Shown here piece by piece: positions 22,707 to 31,206 of a DNA stretch of 32,868 nucleotides. The notes beneath the pieces were generated by a model. It saw nothing but the letters and a program-made list of their open reading frames with translations, did not search any database and was not told the DNA's origin. The position numbers were made by a program, and so were the translations under genes. The DNA is from Rhodospirillaceae bacterium. GTDB lineage: Bacteria; Pseudomonadota; Gammaproteobacteria; Steroidobacterales; Rariloculaceae. The stretch lies in contig PBDA01000038.1 in NCBI GenBank assembly GCA_002718345.1, positions 1 to 32,868 of the forward strand, given 5' to 3'. The first letter of the stretch is position 1. Each line of letters opens with the position of its first letter.

Positions 22707-24152
22707 ATGGCTTGTTTTGCTTTAAAGCCCAAAAGAGCATGCTTGGCTGCTACTTTAATAGTGGGATTCTCTATTTTACTGAATGCCCAAGAACTACCCC
22801 CTGAACAAACAACCTTCGTAACTGAAAACAACCCAAATACCCTAGTAGAAAATCAAAGGGTTACAGTACTCAAGATTACAGGTGCAATTGGACCAGTCAT
22901 AGCTGAATTTATAAGTAACGGCATTGAATCTGCAATTACTAATCAATCAACACTCCTACTTATTGAAATGGATACCCCTGGAGGATTAGATTCAGCCATG
23001 CGCGAAATTATTCAAACCATACTCAGTTCATCAATTCCTGTAATCACCTATGTATCGCCACAAGGTGCGCGCGCTGCTAGCGCTGGAACATATATCTTGT
23101 ATGCAAGCCACATAGCAGCAATGGCTCCAGCAACAAATCTTGGAGCTGCAACACCTGTTTCTATAGGAACTCCAGGTCCAGTTATTCCTAATGAACAAGA
23201 AACACAAGCCAACCCATCACCAGAGACAGACAATGATGCAAATGAAGAGGAAATAGAGCCTTCAACAGCCATGGAACGCAAGACAATAAATGATGCCGTT
23301 GCCTATATCAAAGGACTAGCTGATCTACGAAATAGAAATGCTGAATGGGCCGAAGCAGCCGTAAGAACAGGTGAGAGCCTGAATTCTGAAAGCGCACTTG
23401 AACTGAATGTTATTGACTTAATTGCCGAGAATCGCACTGATTTATTTGAACAGTTAAATGGTTGGGAATTGGAAATTAATGGCAACCCTATAACTCTCGA
23501 TACTTCTGATCTCAGCGTTGTAATTGAAGAACCTGACTGGAGGACACAATTACTTAGAGTAATAAGTGATCCGAGTGTCGCCTACATACTTATGTTGATC
23601 GGTATTTATGGTCTAATTTTTGAAGGCTATAACCCTGGAGCAATAGTCCCAGGTGTTGTAGGAGCAATCTCATTATTATTAGCATTATTTGCCTTTCAGG
23701 TACTTCCTATAAATTATGCTGGCCTAGCTCTTATTGGACTAGGCGTGATCCTTATGGTTTCAGAATTTTTGATCCCAAGTTTCGGTGCGTTAGGAATAGG
23801 TGGAATAGCTTCTTTTGTATTTGGCTCTGTAATTTTGATTGACTCAGACATACCTGGACTTGGTATCCCCATACCACTTATTTTCTCTGTAGCGTTGATT
23901 GCCTCGTTATCTATTATGCTAATTATCTGGTTAGCTATGAAATCCCGAAATCAACCAGTCGTTGCCGGAATTGAAGACATAAAAAGAACAAAGGCAATAG
24001 CAAAAGAAAGTTTTGTCACAGAAGGACAAGTTTGGGTACATGGAGAACTATGGAAAGCACGCACGAATACCCCAATAGAAAAGGGTCAAAAACTAAGCAT
24101 AGTAAGTATCAATGGACTTACTTTGACAATAGAGCCTGATAATAAGGGCTAA
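22707..24152 (+). CDS. nfeD: NfeD-type membrane serine protease (ClpP class)
   Basis: The 481-aa protein has a signal peptide (residues about 8-27) and a ClpP-like protease domain. The nucleophile Ser125 is in GARAASAGTYI, and the likely catalytic Lys192 is in MERKTINDAVAY, as in the archaeal 1510-N protease. It continues with about four to five membrane segments (residues 290-415) and a C-terminal OB-fold. A Glu/Asp/Pro-rich insert (residues about 163-186) interrupts the protease domain. It cleaves the C-terminal tail of the partner stomatin. The slipin gene follows 32 bases later, the conserved pairing. Confidence 0.9.
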   Translation: MACFALKPKRACLAATLIVGFSILLNAQELPPEQTTFVTENNPNTLVENQRVTVLKITGAIGPVIAEFISNGIESAITNQSTLLLIEMDTPGGLDSAMREIIQTILSSSIPVITYVSPQGARAASAGTYILYASHIAAMAPATNLGAATPVSIGTPGPVIPNEQETQANPSPETDNDANEEEIEPSTAMERKTINDAVAYIKGLADLRNRNAEWAEAAVRTGESLNSESALELNVIDLIAENRTDLFEQLNGWELEINGNPITLDTSDLSVVIEEPDWRTQLLRVISDPSVAYILMLIGIYGLIFEGYNPGAIVPGVVGAISLLLALFAFQVLPINYAGLALIGLGVILMVSEFLIPSFGALGIGGIASFVFGSVILIDSDIPGLGIPIPLIFSVALIASLSIMLIIWLAMKSRNQPVVAGIEDIKRTKAIAKESFVTEGQVWVHGELWKARTNTPIEKGQKLSIVSINGLTLTIEPDNKG

Positions 24153-24184
24153 ATTAATTAACAATAGAATAGAAGGAATAAGTT

Positions 24185-24955
24185 ATGTTATTTGATCTTC
24201 CGGTTTTATTAACTGTTATTGCTGTATTTTTTTTGTTTAGTGCAATAAAAGTTCTAAGAGAATATGAAAGAGCAGTAATTTTTCTTCTTGGACGATTTTG
24301 GAAGGTAAAAGGACCTGGGCTGATAATAGTTGTTCCAGGCATACAGAAAATGATTCGCGTCGATCTTAGAACGATTGTTATGGATGTCCCCACACAAGAC
24401 GTAATTTCTCGTGACAATGTGTCAGTTAAAGTAAGTGCTGTAATCTATTTTCGAGTATTAGATCCAGAAAAAGCAATTATTCAAGTAGAAAATCGGGTTG
24501 AGGCTACTAGCCAACTTGCTCAGACGACTCTCAGGTCTGTACTTGGAAGACACGAGTTAGACGACATGTTATCCGAACGCGAAAAATTAAATTCAGATGT
24601 GCAAGAAATTCTTGATCAAAATACTGAGGCGTGGGGCATAAAAGTTACTAATGTAGAAATTAAACATGTAGATCTTGATGAGAGCATGATAAGAGCTATT
24701 GCAGCTCAAGCTGAGGCTGAACGTGCACGTCGAGCAAAAGTGATTCATGCAGAAGGTGAGTTCCAAGCATCTCAGAAATTAGCAGAAGCAGCAGATGTTC
24801 TTGGCTCACAATCTCAAGCACTACAACTTCGTTATTTACAAACCTTAACTGAGATTTCAAGTGAAAGAAACACAAACACAATTGTTTTCCCATTACCACT
24901 AGATCTGATTAAACCAATTTTTGATAAAACAACCGAATCAAAAAACAAAAACTAA
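24185..24955 (+). CDS. Slipin / stomatin-like SPFH protein
   Basis: The 256-aa protein has an N-terminal membrane segment (residues 4-21) and the SPFH core: '[20 protein letters not shown]', '[20 protein letters not shown]', '[20 protein letters not shown]', and '[20 protein letters not shown]' in the coiled-coil. Stomatins form oligomers in the inner membrane that organise lipid microdomains and regulate membrane protein turnover; the NfeD protease next to it processes them. A GAAGGA ribosome-binding site precedes the ATG. Confidence 0.92.
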   Translation: MLFDLPVLLTVIAVFFLFSAIKVLREYERAVIFLLGRFWKVKGPGLIIVVPGIQKMIRVDLRTIVMDVPTQDVISRDNVSVKVSAVIYFRVLDPEKAIIQVENRVEATSQLAQTTLRSVLGRHELDDMLSEREKLNSDVQEILDQNTEAWGIKVTNVEIKHVDLDESMIRAIAAQAEAERARRAKVIHAEGEFQASQKLAEAADVLGSQSQALQLRYLQTLTEISSERNTNTIVFPLPLDLIKPIFDKTTESKNKN

Positions 24956-24984
24956 AGAAAAAAACATTAAAGCTTTCTTTATGT

Positions 24985-25557
24985 TCATTCTTTTTTCTTG
25001 CGTTCCATATAATCAGCTAGCTCGCCTTGTTTTGTATGTAACGTGTGAAGCCAACGCTGTCCACCTGATGTGAATCCAGCCCAAAAACCTAACTCAACAA
25101 TTTGAGGTTCAGTAAATTCGGAATGGAGATCATCCCATAAGCTATCATCTGCTAAGGTTGGGTTCCAAAGAATTGCATCGGTATAACGCAAAGCTATTTT
25201 TTCTCTTGAATTAAATTTCTCAGAATTTCCAAATTCAAGTAATTCGCTAAGTCTATTATTTGGGTCTTCTTTCGCCCCACGGGCGTCGCCCTGATTACTT
25301 CAGTAATCACAATCTAAACTATAGGCGATATATGTTCGCACTAACTCTTTTAGTTCATGTTCAACAAAACCTGCTTCGCTATTTTTATCAAAGAGAAGCT
25401 TACGTGTGGTTGTAAAAGCACGCATAACATCGGGCTGGTGTGCTCTTATAGACTGATTCTCTGGACCCGGACGTCCTTTCTCTATTGCAGCTTCAAGCCA
25501 ATCACGAAGCTCAGGATCATCTATTTCATCAGGGGCAACGTAACTAATTTTTGCCAT
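24985..25557 (-). CDS. AhpD-like/CMD protein, candidate selenoprotein
   Basis: The frame is read from ATG at 25557 to TAA at 24987-24985, with one in-frame TGA at 25302-25300. It gives a 190-residue protein of normal length for the carboxymuconolactone decarboxylase/AhpD-like family: an N-terminal helix pair, then LVRTYIAYSLDCDY, TGA, SNQGDARGAKEDP, then 'SREKIALRYTDAILW' and 'EFTEPQIVELGFWAGFTSGG'. C83 and the TGA at 86 form C-x-x-U, replacing the redox C-x-x-C of AhpD-type proteins. A SECIS-like hairpin lies 19 nt downstream (25273-25285). AhpD-like selenoproteins are known from marine metagenomes. The alternative is a simple nonsense mutation, but the coding sense is intact on both sides. 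Confidence 0.7.
25273..25285 (-). promoter_or_regulatory. Candidate bacterial SECIS hairpin
   Basis: On the transcript CGCCC (25285-25281) and GGGCG (25277-25273) form a five-pair stem with loop GUG, G first. The loop begins 19 nt after the UGA. This fits the usual bacterial SECIS rules of a 16-37 nt distance and a G among the first two loop bases. It is a GC-rich patch in an AT-rich gene. Confidence 0.55.
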
Positions 25558-25637
25558 TTGTATTTACCTTCAAGAATCATGCACCCCAAGTTTAGAGGGA
25601 GATGAGAGAAAATCAATGCCTTAAACTATTTCGCTCA

Positions 25638-26447
25638 TTAATAGATATTTGTTGAATCAAGAGTTTGTTTGGCATACTCCCATAGCTCATCCAAGTCTGC
25701 ACTATCACAATCATCCCAATTCTTTCCAGACTTTTGAATCTCATTTGCTACTATGCTAAACCTCTTTAAGAACTTTGTATTGGCATCACTGAGGGAACTC
25801 TCTGGTTCAATATGTAAATGTCTACATAAATTAACCAAACTAAATATTACATCGCCCATTTCAGTCTTTATTGCATTTAAATCATTTTCCTCAATAGCAG
25901 CATCAAGCTCCGCAAGCTCTTCATTAACTTTAGCCCGCGCATCAATATGATTATCCCAATCAAATCCTACATTTGATGCACGTTCACCAAGCTTTTGACT
26001 TCGAACTAATGCGGGCAAAGCCAAAGCAATGTCATTAAGTGGGCTAAATTGATCTCCACCTTTTTCCTCTATTTTTATAGTCTCCCATTGAATACTTTGC
26101 GCATCAGAGTTATTAACATTTTCTTCAGAAAAAACATGGGGATGACGTCGCAGCATCTTACATGTAATACCTTCGACTATATCTTTAAAAGTAAATGCTC
26201 CACATTCACTAGCAATTTGAGCCTGTAATACAATTTGAAACAAAAGGTCACCAAGTTCTTCTGTTAAATCATCATAGTTTTCTCTGGATATTGCATCCAC
26301 CACTTCATAAGCTTCCTCAAGTGTATAAGAACTTATTGTTTGTAACGTCTGCTCAAGATCCCATGGACATCCTCCATCTGGGTCCCTAAGTGACTCTACA
26401 AGGCCTAGTAATCTACAGATATCTTGATTAATGGTTTTGTTTTTCAT
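25638..26447 (-). CDS. mazG: Nucleoside triphosphate pyrophosphohydrolase MazG
   Basis: The 269-aa house-cleaning enzyme hydrolyses NTPs, including aberrant ones, to NMP and PPi. The length matches the two-domain E. coli-type MazG (263). It begins with the typical 'LVESLRDPDGGCPWDLEQT' and 'YTLEEAYEVVDAI' segments. Metal-binding motifs are EELGDLLFQIVLQ in the first domain and EMGDVIFSLVNLCRHL in the second. It starts inside the NUDIX gene (20-base overlap), suggesting a coupled nucleotide clean-up pair. The AhpD-like gene follows 80 bases downstream. Confidence 0.92.
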   Translation of the reverse strand: MKNKTINQDICRLLGLVESLRDPDGGCPWDLEQTLQTISSYTLEEAYEVVDAISRENYDDLTEELGDLLFQIVLQAQIASECGAFTFKDIVEGITCKMLRRHPHVFSEENVNNSDAQSIQWETIKIEEKGGDQFSPLNDIALALPALVRSQKLGERASNVGFDWDNHIDARAKVNEELAELDAAIEENDLNAIKTEMGDVIFSLVNLCRHLHIEPESSLSDANTKFLKRFSIVANEIQKSGKNWDDCDSADLDELWEYAKQTLDSTNIY

Positions 26448-27072
26448 TTGAAATCAATTCCAAAAATCGCACGATGATTGCGGCTGTGGTTCCCCAGATT
26501 CTATGTTTACCGTAAAGAAATTCATAACTACGCATTCTTAAGCCAAATCTTTTTCTATATGTAAGCTGTCTTTTCTCTTTATTCATGACAAAACCCAACG
26601 GAAGCTCAAAAACTTCAGAAACTTCAGTTGGATCTGGTACTGCTTGAAATTCAGGTGATACAAAAGTAACAACAGGAGTTACTAAAAAACCGGTCTGAGT
26701 AAAAACGCTTTCAAGACAACCTACAACAGTTGCGTGCTCACCTTTTAATCCAACCTCTTCACAAGCTTCACGCAAAGCTGCATCTGCTGGATTCTTATCA
26801 CAATCCTCTATTCTTCCTCCGGGAAAACTTACTTGTCCTGGATGAGAATTTAAATGAGCAGCCCGTTCAGTTAATAAAATATTAAACCCTGATGACCTTT
26901 CAACTAATCCCACCAGTACTGCAGCTCTAACAGCATCATTAGAAAAGTTATTTAAAAATGATTGAGGAATTTCTCCTTCAACATTACACAACATTGAAGC
27001 AAGTGGATCTGCATGAACATCAACGGTTGATAGTTGCGTCTCAATGTTCATTCGCAGAGTTCTATTCTCCAT
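26428..27072 (-). CDS. NUDIX hydrolase, CoA pyrophosphatase type
   Basis: The 214-aa protein has the signature of CoA diphosphatases (NUDT7/NudL-like): 'LLTERAAHLNSHPGQVSFPG' immediately before the NUDIX box 'GRIEDCDKNPADAALREACE', ending EVGL. The REACEEVG part holds the metal-binding Glu residues. Such enzymes cleave CoA and CoA derivatives to 3',5'-ADP and phosphopantetheine. The segment 'EVSEVFELPLGFVMN' is also typical. It overlaps mazG by 20 bases and lies six bases below fumC. Confidence 0.85.
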   Translation of the reverse strand: MENRTLRMNIETQLSTVDVHADPLASMLCNVEGEIPQSFLNNFSNDAVRAAVLVGLVERSSGFNILLTERAAHLNSHPGQVSFPGGRIEDCDKNPADAALREACEEVGLKGEHATVVGCLESVFTQTGFLVTPVVTFVSPEFQAVPDPTEVSEVFELPLGFVMNKEKRQLTYRKRFGLRMRSYEFLYGKHRIWGTTAAIIVRFLELISNEKQNH

Positions 27073-27078
27073 TAAACC

Positions 27079-28464
27079 TTAACCTTTAATACCGCCCTTT
27101 GTTAAAGCCCCAGGATCTAGCAATGATTTTAATTCATCTTCACTCAATTCAGTCTCCTCAATGGCAACATCTAAGATAGGCTTTCCCTCTTGATAAGCTT
27201 TTTTAGCAATAGCTGCTCCCTTTTCATAGCCAATTACTGGATTTAATGCGGTAACTAAGATTGGGTTTCTATTTAATGCATTCTTTAAATTATCCTGGTT
27301 AACAGCAAATCCTTCTATCGCTGAGTCAGCAAGTACACGGGATGCGGAGGTTAGCAACTCGATGCTTTGAAGAAGATTATGAGCAATTACAGGCAACATA
27401 ACGTTAAGCTGGAAATTGCCTGACTGCCCTGCTAGGGCTATCGTTGTGTCATTACCAATTACTTGAGCTGAAACCATTGCTACAGCTTCTGGAATTACAG
27501 GATTAACCTTACCCGGCATAATGCTACTACCGGGTTGCAATGCTGGTAAAGAAATCTCTGCCATTCCAGCAAGTGGCCCACTATTCATCCAACGTAGATC
27601 ATTAGAAATTTTCAGCAAACTCACAGCTGTTGTTTTAAGTTGCCCTGAAAGCTCAACAGCGGTGTCCTGAGAGCTCATAGCTTCAAAAAAACTTTCCGTT
27701 TTTTTAAAAGCTACATCTGTTTTTGTAGCTAAATGCCTTGCTACACCTTCCCCAAAGTCTGGGTGCGCATTAATGCCCGTACCAACTGCCGTACCTCCCT
27801 GCGCTAATGCAGTAAGTCGAGGTAATACACCTGAAATACGTTCATAATTTGAACGTATTTGTTGAGCCCATCCATTTAATTCTTGCTCAAAACTTACTGG
27901 CATTGCATCCATCAAATGCGTTCGCCCTGTTTTCACATTCTCAGATAAAAGTTTAGCCTTGTTATCGATTACAGAAATCAAATGGTTAAGCGCAGGTAAA
28001 AGTTCTTCAGTTATGGCTAAAGATGCGCTCACATGAATTGCTGACGGAATCACATCATTACTACTTTGACTCATATTTACGTGGTCATTGGGGTGAACTG
28101 TTTCATCCGTTATCGCATTAGCTAAATTAGAAATAACCTCATTAGCATTCATGTTCGAACTTGTTCCTGAACCAGTTTGAAATACGTCAACTGGAAAATG
28201 CTTATCGTGTTTGCCAGCGGCCACCTGCAGGGATATTTTTTGTATAGCTACCGCAATATTTGTTGATAAAAGCCCCAATTCATCATTTGTTATCGCAGAA
28301 GCCCACTTAATCAGCCCCAATGCTCTTATAAATTGTCTAGACATTGTGATACCGCTGATTGGAAAATTATTGATAGCTCGTTGGGTCTGAGCACCCCATG
28401 GCGCATCAACAGGCACCTCAAGATTACCCATACTATCCCTCTCAATTCGAAACTTTTTGGTCAT
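27079..28464 (-). CDS. fumC: Class II fumarate hydratase
   Basis: The 461-aa iron-independent fumarase of the TCA cycle interconverts fumarate and (S)-malate. It begins with the family hallmark 'RIERDSMGNLEVPVDAPWGA' and shows 'FQTGSGTSSNMNANEVISN', 'MSQSSNDVIPSAIHV', 'GRTHLMDAMPVSFEQE' and the signature loop GSSIMPGKVNPVIPE (residues about 314-328), whose Ser is catalytic. GGGAGCAGGT lies just upstream of the ATG. It is transcribed divergently from purB, a member of the same superfamily, with about 100 bases between. The nudix and mazG genes follow closely. Confidence 0.94.
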   Translation of the reverse strand: MTKKFRIERDSMGNLEVPVDAPWGAQTQRAINNFPISGITMSRQFIRALGLIKWASAITNDELGLLSTNIAVAIQKISLQVAAGKHDKHFPVDVFQTGSGTSSNMNANEVISNLANAITDETVHPNDHVNMSQSSNDVIPSAIHVSASLAITEELLPALNHLISVIDNKAKLLSENVKTGRTHLMDAMPVSFEQELNGWAQQIRSNYERISGVLPRLTALAQGGTAVGTGINAHPDFGEGVARHLATKTDVAFKKTESFFEAMSSQDTAVELSGQLKTTAVSLLKISNDLRWMNSGPLAGMAEISLPALQPGSSIMPGKVNPVIPEAVAMVSAQVIGNDTTIALAGQSGNFQLNVMLPVIAHNLLQSIELLTSASRVLADSAIEGFAVNQDNLKNALNRNPILVTALNPVIGYEKGAAIAKKAYQEGKPILDVAIEETELSEDELKSLLDPGALTKGGIKG

Positions 28465-28570
28465 ACCTGCTCCCTAACTACCAAATTAAATTTGTACCAT
28501 ATGCTCTCTAAAACTCGAAGAATCACCGTCTAAAGGTGTATTATGGAGTCTATATTACTGCTTGATAGGG

Positions 28571-29956
28571 ATGCAGAGCACCCCTGTGAATCTATCTAAA
28601 CTTACAGCATTATCACCATTAGATGGACGTTATGCCTCTAAGACGGGGCTGCTGCGTAACTATCTAACTGAATCTGCGCTTATTCGCTATAGAACTGTAG
28701 TTGAAATTAGTTGGTTAAAACACCTCGCTTCTGAAAAGTCCATAACTGGTCTGCCGGACCTTGATAATCAAGTAATCGAGGAATTAAAGACAATCATTGA
28801 AAATTTCTCAATAGAAGATGCCAGTCAGGTGAAGACTCTAGAAAGCCAGACTAATCATGATGTCAAAGCCGTTGAGTATTTTCTCAGAAATAAATTATTA
28901 GAAAGTAACTGCTTATCAAATGATATAGAGGCCTATATTCACTTTGCATGTACTTCAGAAGATATAAATAACCTGTCCTATGCACTAATTTTGAGTGATA
29001 CTCGACAAAACGTCCTACTTCCAATTATGCAAGAGTTGATTGATGATTTGCGTACTATTGCCCATGAGTTTGCCGATATCCCAATGCTCTCGAGAACACA
29101 TGGTCAGCCCGCATCACCAACCACCTTAGGCAAAGAATTTGCAAACTTTGTTCATCGTTTTGAAATTCAATTAACAGCTTTTAAAAATATAAATATTTTT
29201 GGAAAATGCAATGGAGCAGTTGGAAATTTCAATGCACATTTAGTTGCTTATCCTAATGCTGACTGGCCAAAAATTAGCAAAACCTTTGTCGAGTCACTAG
29301 GATTGGTTTATACGCCGTATACGACTCAGATCGAACCTCATGATTGGATTGCTGAGTATTGCCACTCACTAATCCGCACTAACACAATACTCTTAGATCT
29401 TTGTCGAGACCTATGGGGTTACGTAAGCCTGGGTTATTTTCGTCCACGAGTGGCCTCTGGTGAAGTTGGTTCATCTACAATGCCACATAAGGTTAACCCT
29501 ATAGAATTTGAAAATGCAGAGGGGAATTGCGGCATAGCTAATTCTCTATTAGGCTTTTTAGCAGAAAAACTACCTCAATCAAGATGGCAAAGAGATTTGA
29601 CTGATTCAACGGTTCTAAGAAATATAGCAGTTGGAATTGGGCACACCTATCTTGCTATTTCATCTTGCCGTAAAGGACTCTCAAAACTACAAGCAGATTA
29701 CAATAGCATTCAAACAGACCTTGAAAATAGTCCTGAAATTTTAGCGGAGGCTGTTCAAACAGTCATGCGAAGCCTTGGTATCCCTGATGCCTACGAACAA
29801 CTCAAAAAACTTACACGCGGTCAAAACATATCAAATGATAATCTTTCTGCATTTATATCTAAATTAGATATACCTGAAGATATTCGGGGCCGCTTAAAGG
29901 CATTATCACCCTCTGACTACATAGGAATTGCCAGCCAACTCGCTAGAGATATTTAA
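28571..29956 (+). CDS. purB: Adenylosuccinate lyase
   Basis: The 461-aa enzyme of purine synthesis splits SAICAR to AICAR and adenylosuccinate to AMP, releasing fumarate both times. Family motifs are 'LTALSPLDGRYASK' at the N-terminus, 'QTNHDVKAVEYFL', 'FACTSEDINNLSYAL', 'SRTHGQPASPTTLGKE' and the signature GSSTMPHKVNPIEFENAEG (residues about 298-316). The frame extends to a TTG at 28562, but ATG at 28571 gives the usual N-terminus. It is on the plus strand with mnmA 41 bases downstream. In E. coli mnmA, hflD and purB are also neighbours, but in another order. Confidence 0.95.
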   Translation: MQSTPVNLSKLTALSPLDGRYASKTGLLRNYLTESALIRYRTVVEISWLKHLASEKSITGLPDLDNQVIEELKTIIENFSIEDASQVKTLESQTNHDVKAVEYFLRNKLLESNCLSNDIEAYIHFACTSEDINNLSYALILSDTRQNVLLPIMQELIDDLRTIAHEFADIPMLSRTHGQPASPTTLGKEFANFVHRFEIQLTAFKNINIFGKCNGAVGNFNAHLVAYPNADWPKISKTFVESLGLVYTPYTTQIEPHDWIAEYCHSLIRTNTILLDLCRDLWGYVSLGYFRPRVASGEVGSSTMPHKVNPIEFENAEGNCGIANSLLGFLAEKLPQSRWQRDLTDSTVLRNIAVGIGHTYLAISSCRKGLSKLQADYNSIQTDLENSPEILAEAVQTVMRSLGIPDAYEQLKKLTRGQNISNDNLSAFISKLDIPEDIRGRLKALSPSDYIGIASQLARDI

Positions 29957-29997
29957 AATTTTTTTCGCACTTTATATTTTGCTAGTAATACCTAACC

Positions 29998-31119
29998 ATG
30001 AATGACGATCAACTCGTAATAGTCGCATTATCAGGTGGAGTAGATTCAGCTGTTAGTGCATTACTACTACGCGATGCTGGTTATCATGTTCAATGCTTGC
30101 ATATGACTAATTGGGAAGATGATGGTTATTGTGAATCGGCAAAAGATTTTCATGATGCAAGACGTGTATGTGAACATCTTGGACTTACACTGCATCGTGT
30201 AAATTTCTCCGATAATTATAAGCAACAAGTTTTTACGCATTTTCTTGATGAGTACCGACTTGGGCGTACTCCAAACCCAGACATACTATGTAACAAAGAA
30301 ATAAAATTTGGCGTGCTCTGGAAGTACGCTAAGCGCTTAGGTGGGCAATGGCTAGCCACGGGTCATTACGCACAAGCATTATCTCGTTGTAATAAAACTG
30401 AATTACATAAAGCATTAGATGAATCAAAGGATCAAAGTTATTTCTTACATACACTACAATCAGACAATCTAACGAATGTGCTTTTTCCATTAGGGCTAAA
30501 AACTAAATCAGAAGTACGCAAAATAGCACTAAAATCCTTACTACCAGTTGCTGAGAAAAAAGATAGTACTGGTATTTGTTTTATTGGAGAACGACCGTTC
30601 GCAGAGTTTATTAGCCAATATTTTCAAGATAAACCAGGTAAAATAATTGATCATGCAGGTCGATTACTCGGAACCCATAAAGGCCTTCAATACTTTACTC
30701 TTGGGCAAAGACAAGGACTCGGCATTGGTGGTTTGGCTAATAATTCTGGGGAAGCTTGGTATGTAGCTGAAAAAAATATAGAAACAAATGATCTTATTGT
30801 TGCGCAAGGTAAAAATCATTCATCACTATACAAAAACTGGCTAAAAGCCAGCAAATTAAGCTGGGTTAATGGTCCTCCCGCAGGATGGAAAGATGGTCTA
30901 GCAATTAAATTTCAAGCAAAAACACGTTATCGGCAGCCAGATCAGTCCTGCACCGCAATTACAGCTGGCAACGGAATTGTTGATGTTCAATTTGAAAACC
31001 CTCAAAAAGCCATTACTCCTGGGCAATCTGTAGTTTTTTACCAAGACACACGTTGCCTAGGAGGTGCAATAATAGATGAGGCTAAAATGTGCGAATTGTC
31101 CCTTAGTGAAGTTGGCTAA
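29998..31119 (+). CDS. mnmA: tRNA-specific 2-thiouridylase
   Basis: The 373-aa enzyme inserts sulfur at U34 (s2U) of tRNA-Lys, tRNA-Glu and tRNA-Gln, using ATP and sulfur relayed from the Tus system. The PP-loop is SGGVDS (12-17). The catalytic cysteines C98 (RTPNPDILCN) and C194 (STGICFIGER) correspond to C102 and C199 of E. coli MnmA. Additional MnmA motifs include 'ATGHYAQ', 'KDQSYFLHTL' and 'YFTLGQRQGLGIGG'. The length equals the family norm. No hflD gene follows; the aconitase promoter region comes next. Confidence 0.95.
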   Translation: MNDDQLVIVALSGGVDSAVSALLLRDAGYHVQCLHMTNWEDDGYCESAKDFHDARRVCEHLGLTLHRVNFSDNYKQQVFTHFLDEYRLGRTPNPDILCNKEIKFGVLWKYAKRLGGQWLATGHYAQALSRCNKTELHKALDESKDQSYFLHTLQSDNLTNVLFPLGLKTKSEVRKIALKSLLPVAEKKDSTGICFIGERPFAEFISQYFQDKPGKIIDHAGRLLGTHKGLQYFTLGQRQGLGIGGLANNSGEAWYVAEKNIETNDLIVAQGKNHSSLYKNWLKASKLSWVNGPPAGWKDGLAIKFQAKTRYRQPDQSCTAITAGNGIVDVQFENPQKAITPGQSVVFYQDTRCLGGAIIDEAKMCELSLSEVG

Positions 31120-31132
31120 TAACAAAGATAAA

Positions 31133-31161
31133 GTAACGCTAAGCGTTACCACTGCTATAAT
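31133..31161 (+). promoter_or_regulatory. Aconitase promoter with palindromic operator
   Basis: GTAACGCTAAGCGTTAC (31133-31149) is a perfect 8-bp palindrome around one base. It is followed seven bases later by a consensus -10 TATAAT (31156-31161) and a GC-rich discriminator, CCGCGCCGCG. The palindrome covers the -35 position, so a dimeric regulator bound there would control transcription. No T tract follows, so it is not a terminator of mnmA. Confidence 0.6.
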
Positions 31162-31206
31162 CCGCGCCGCGCTTAATGACCATGTTTAATAACCAAGGTA
31201 TAACCC

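Noticed and set aside
24985-25191. Separate 68-aa gene with TTG start
   Set aside because: It is the 3' part of the AhpD-like frame, in the same frame after the TGA, and is explained by the single longer gene.
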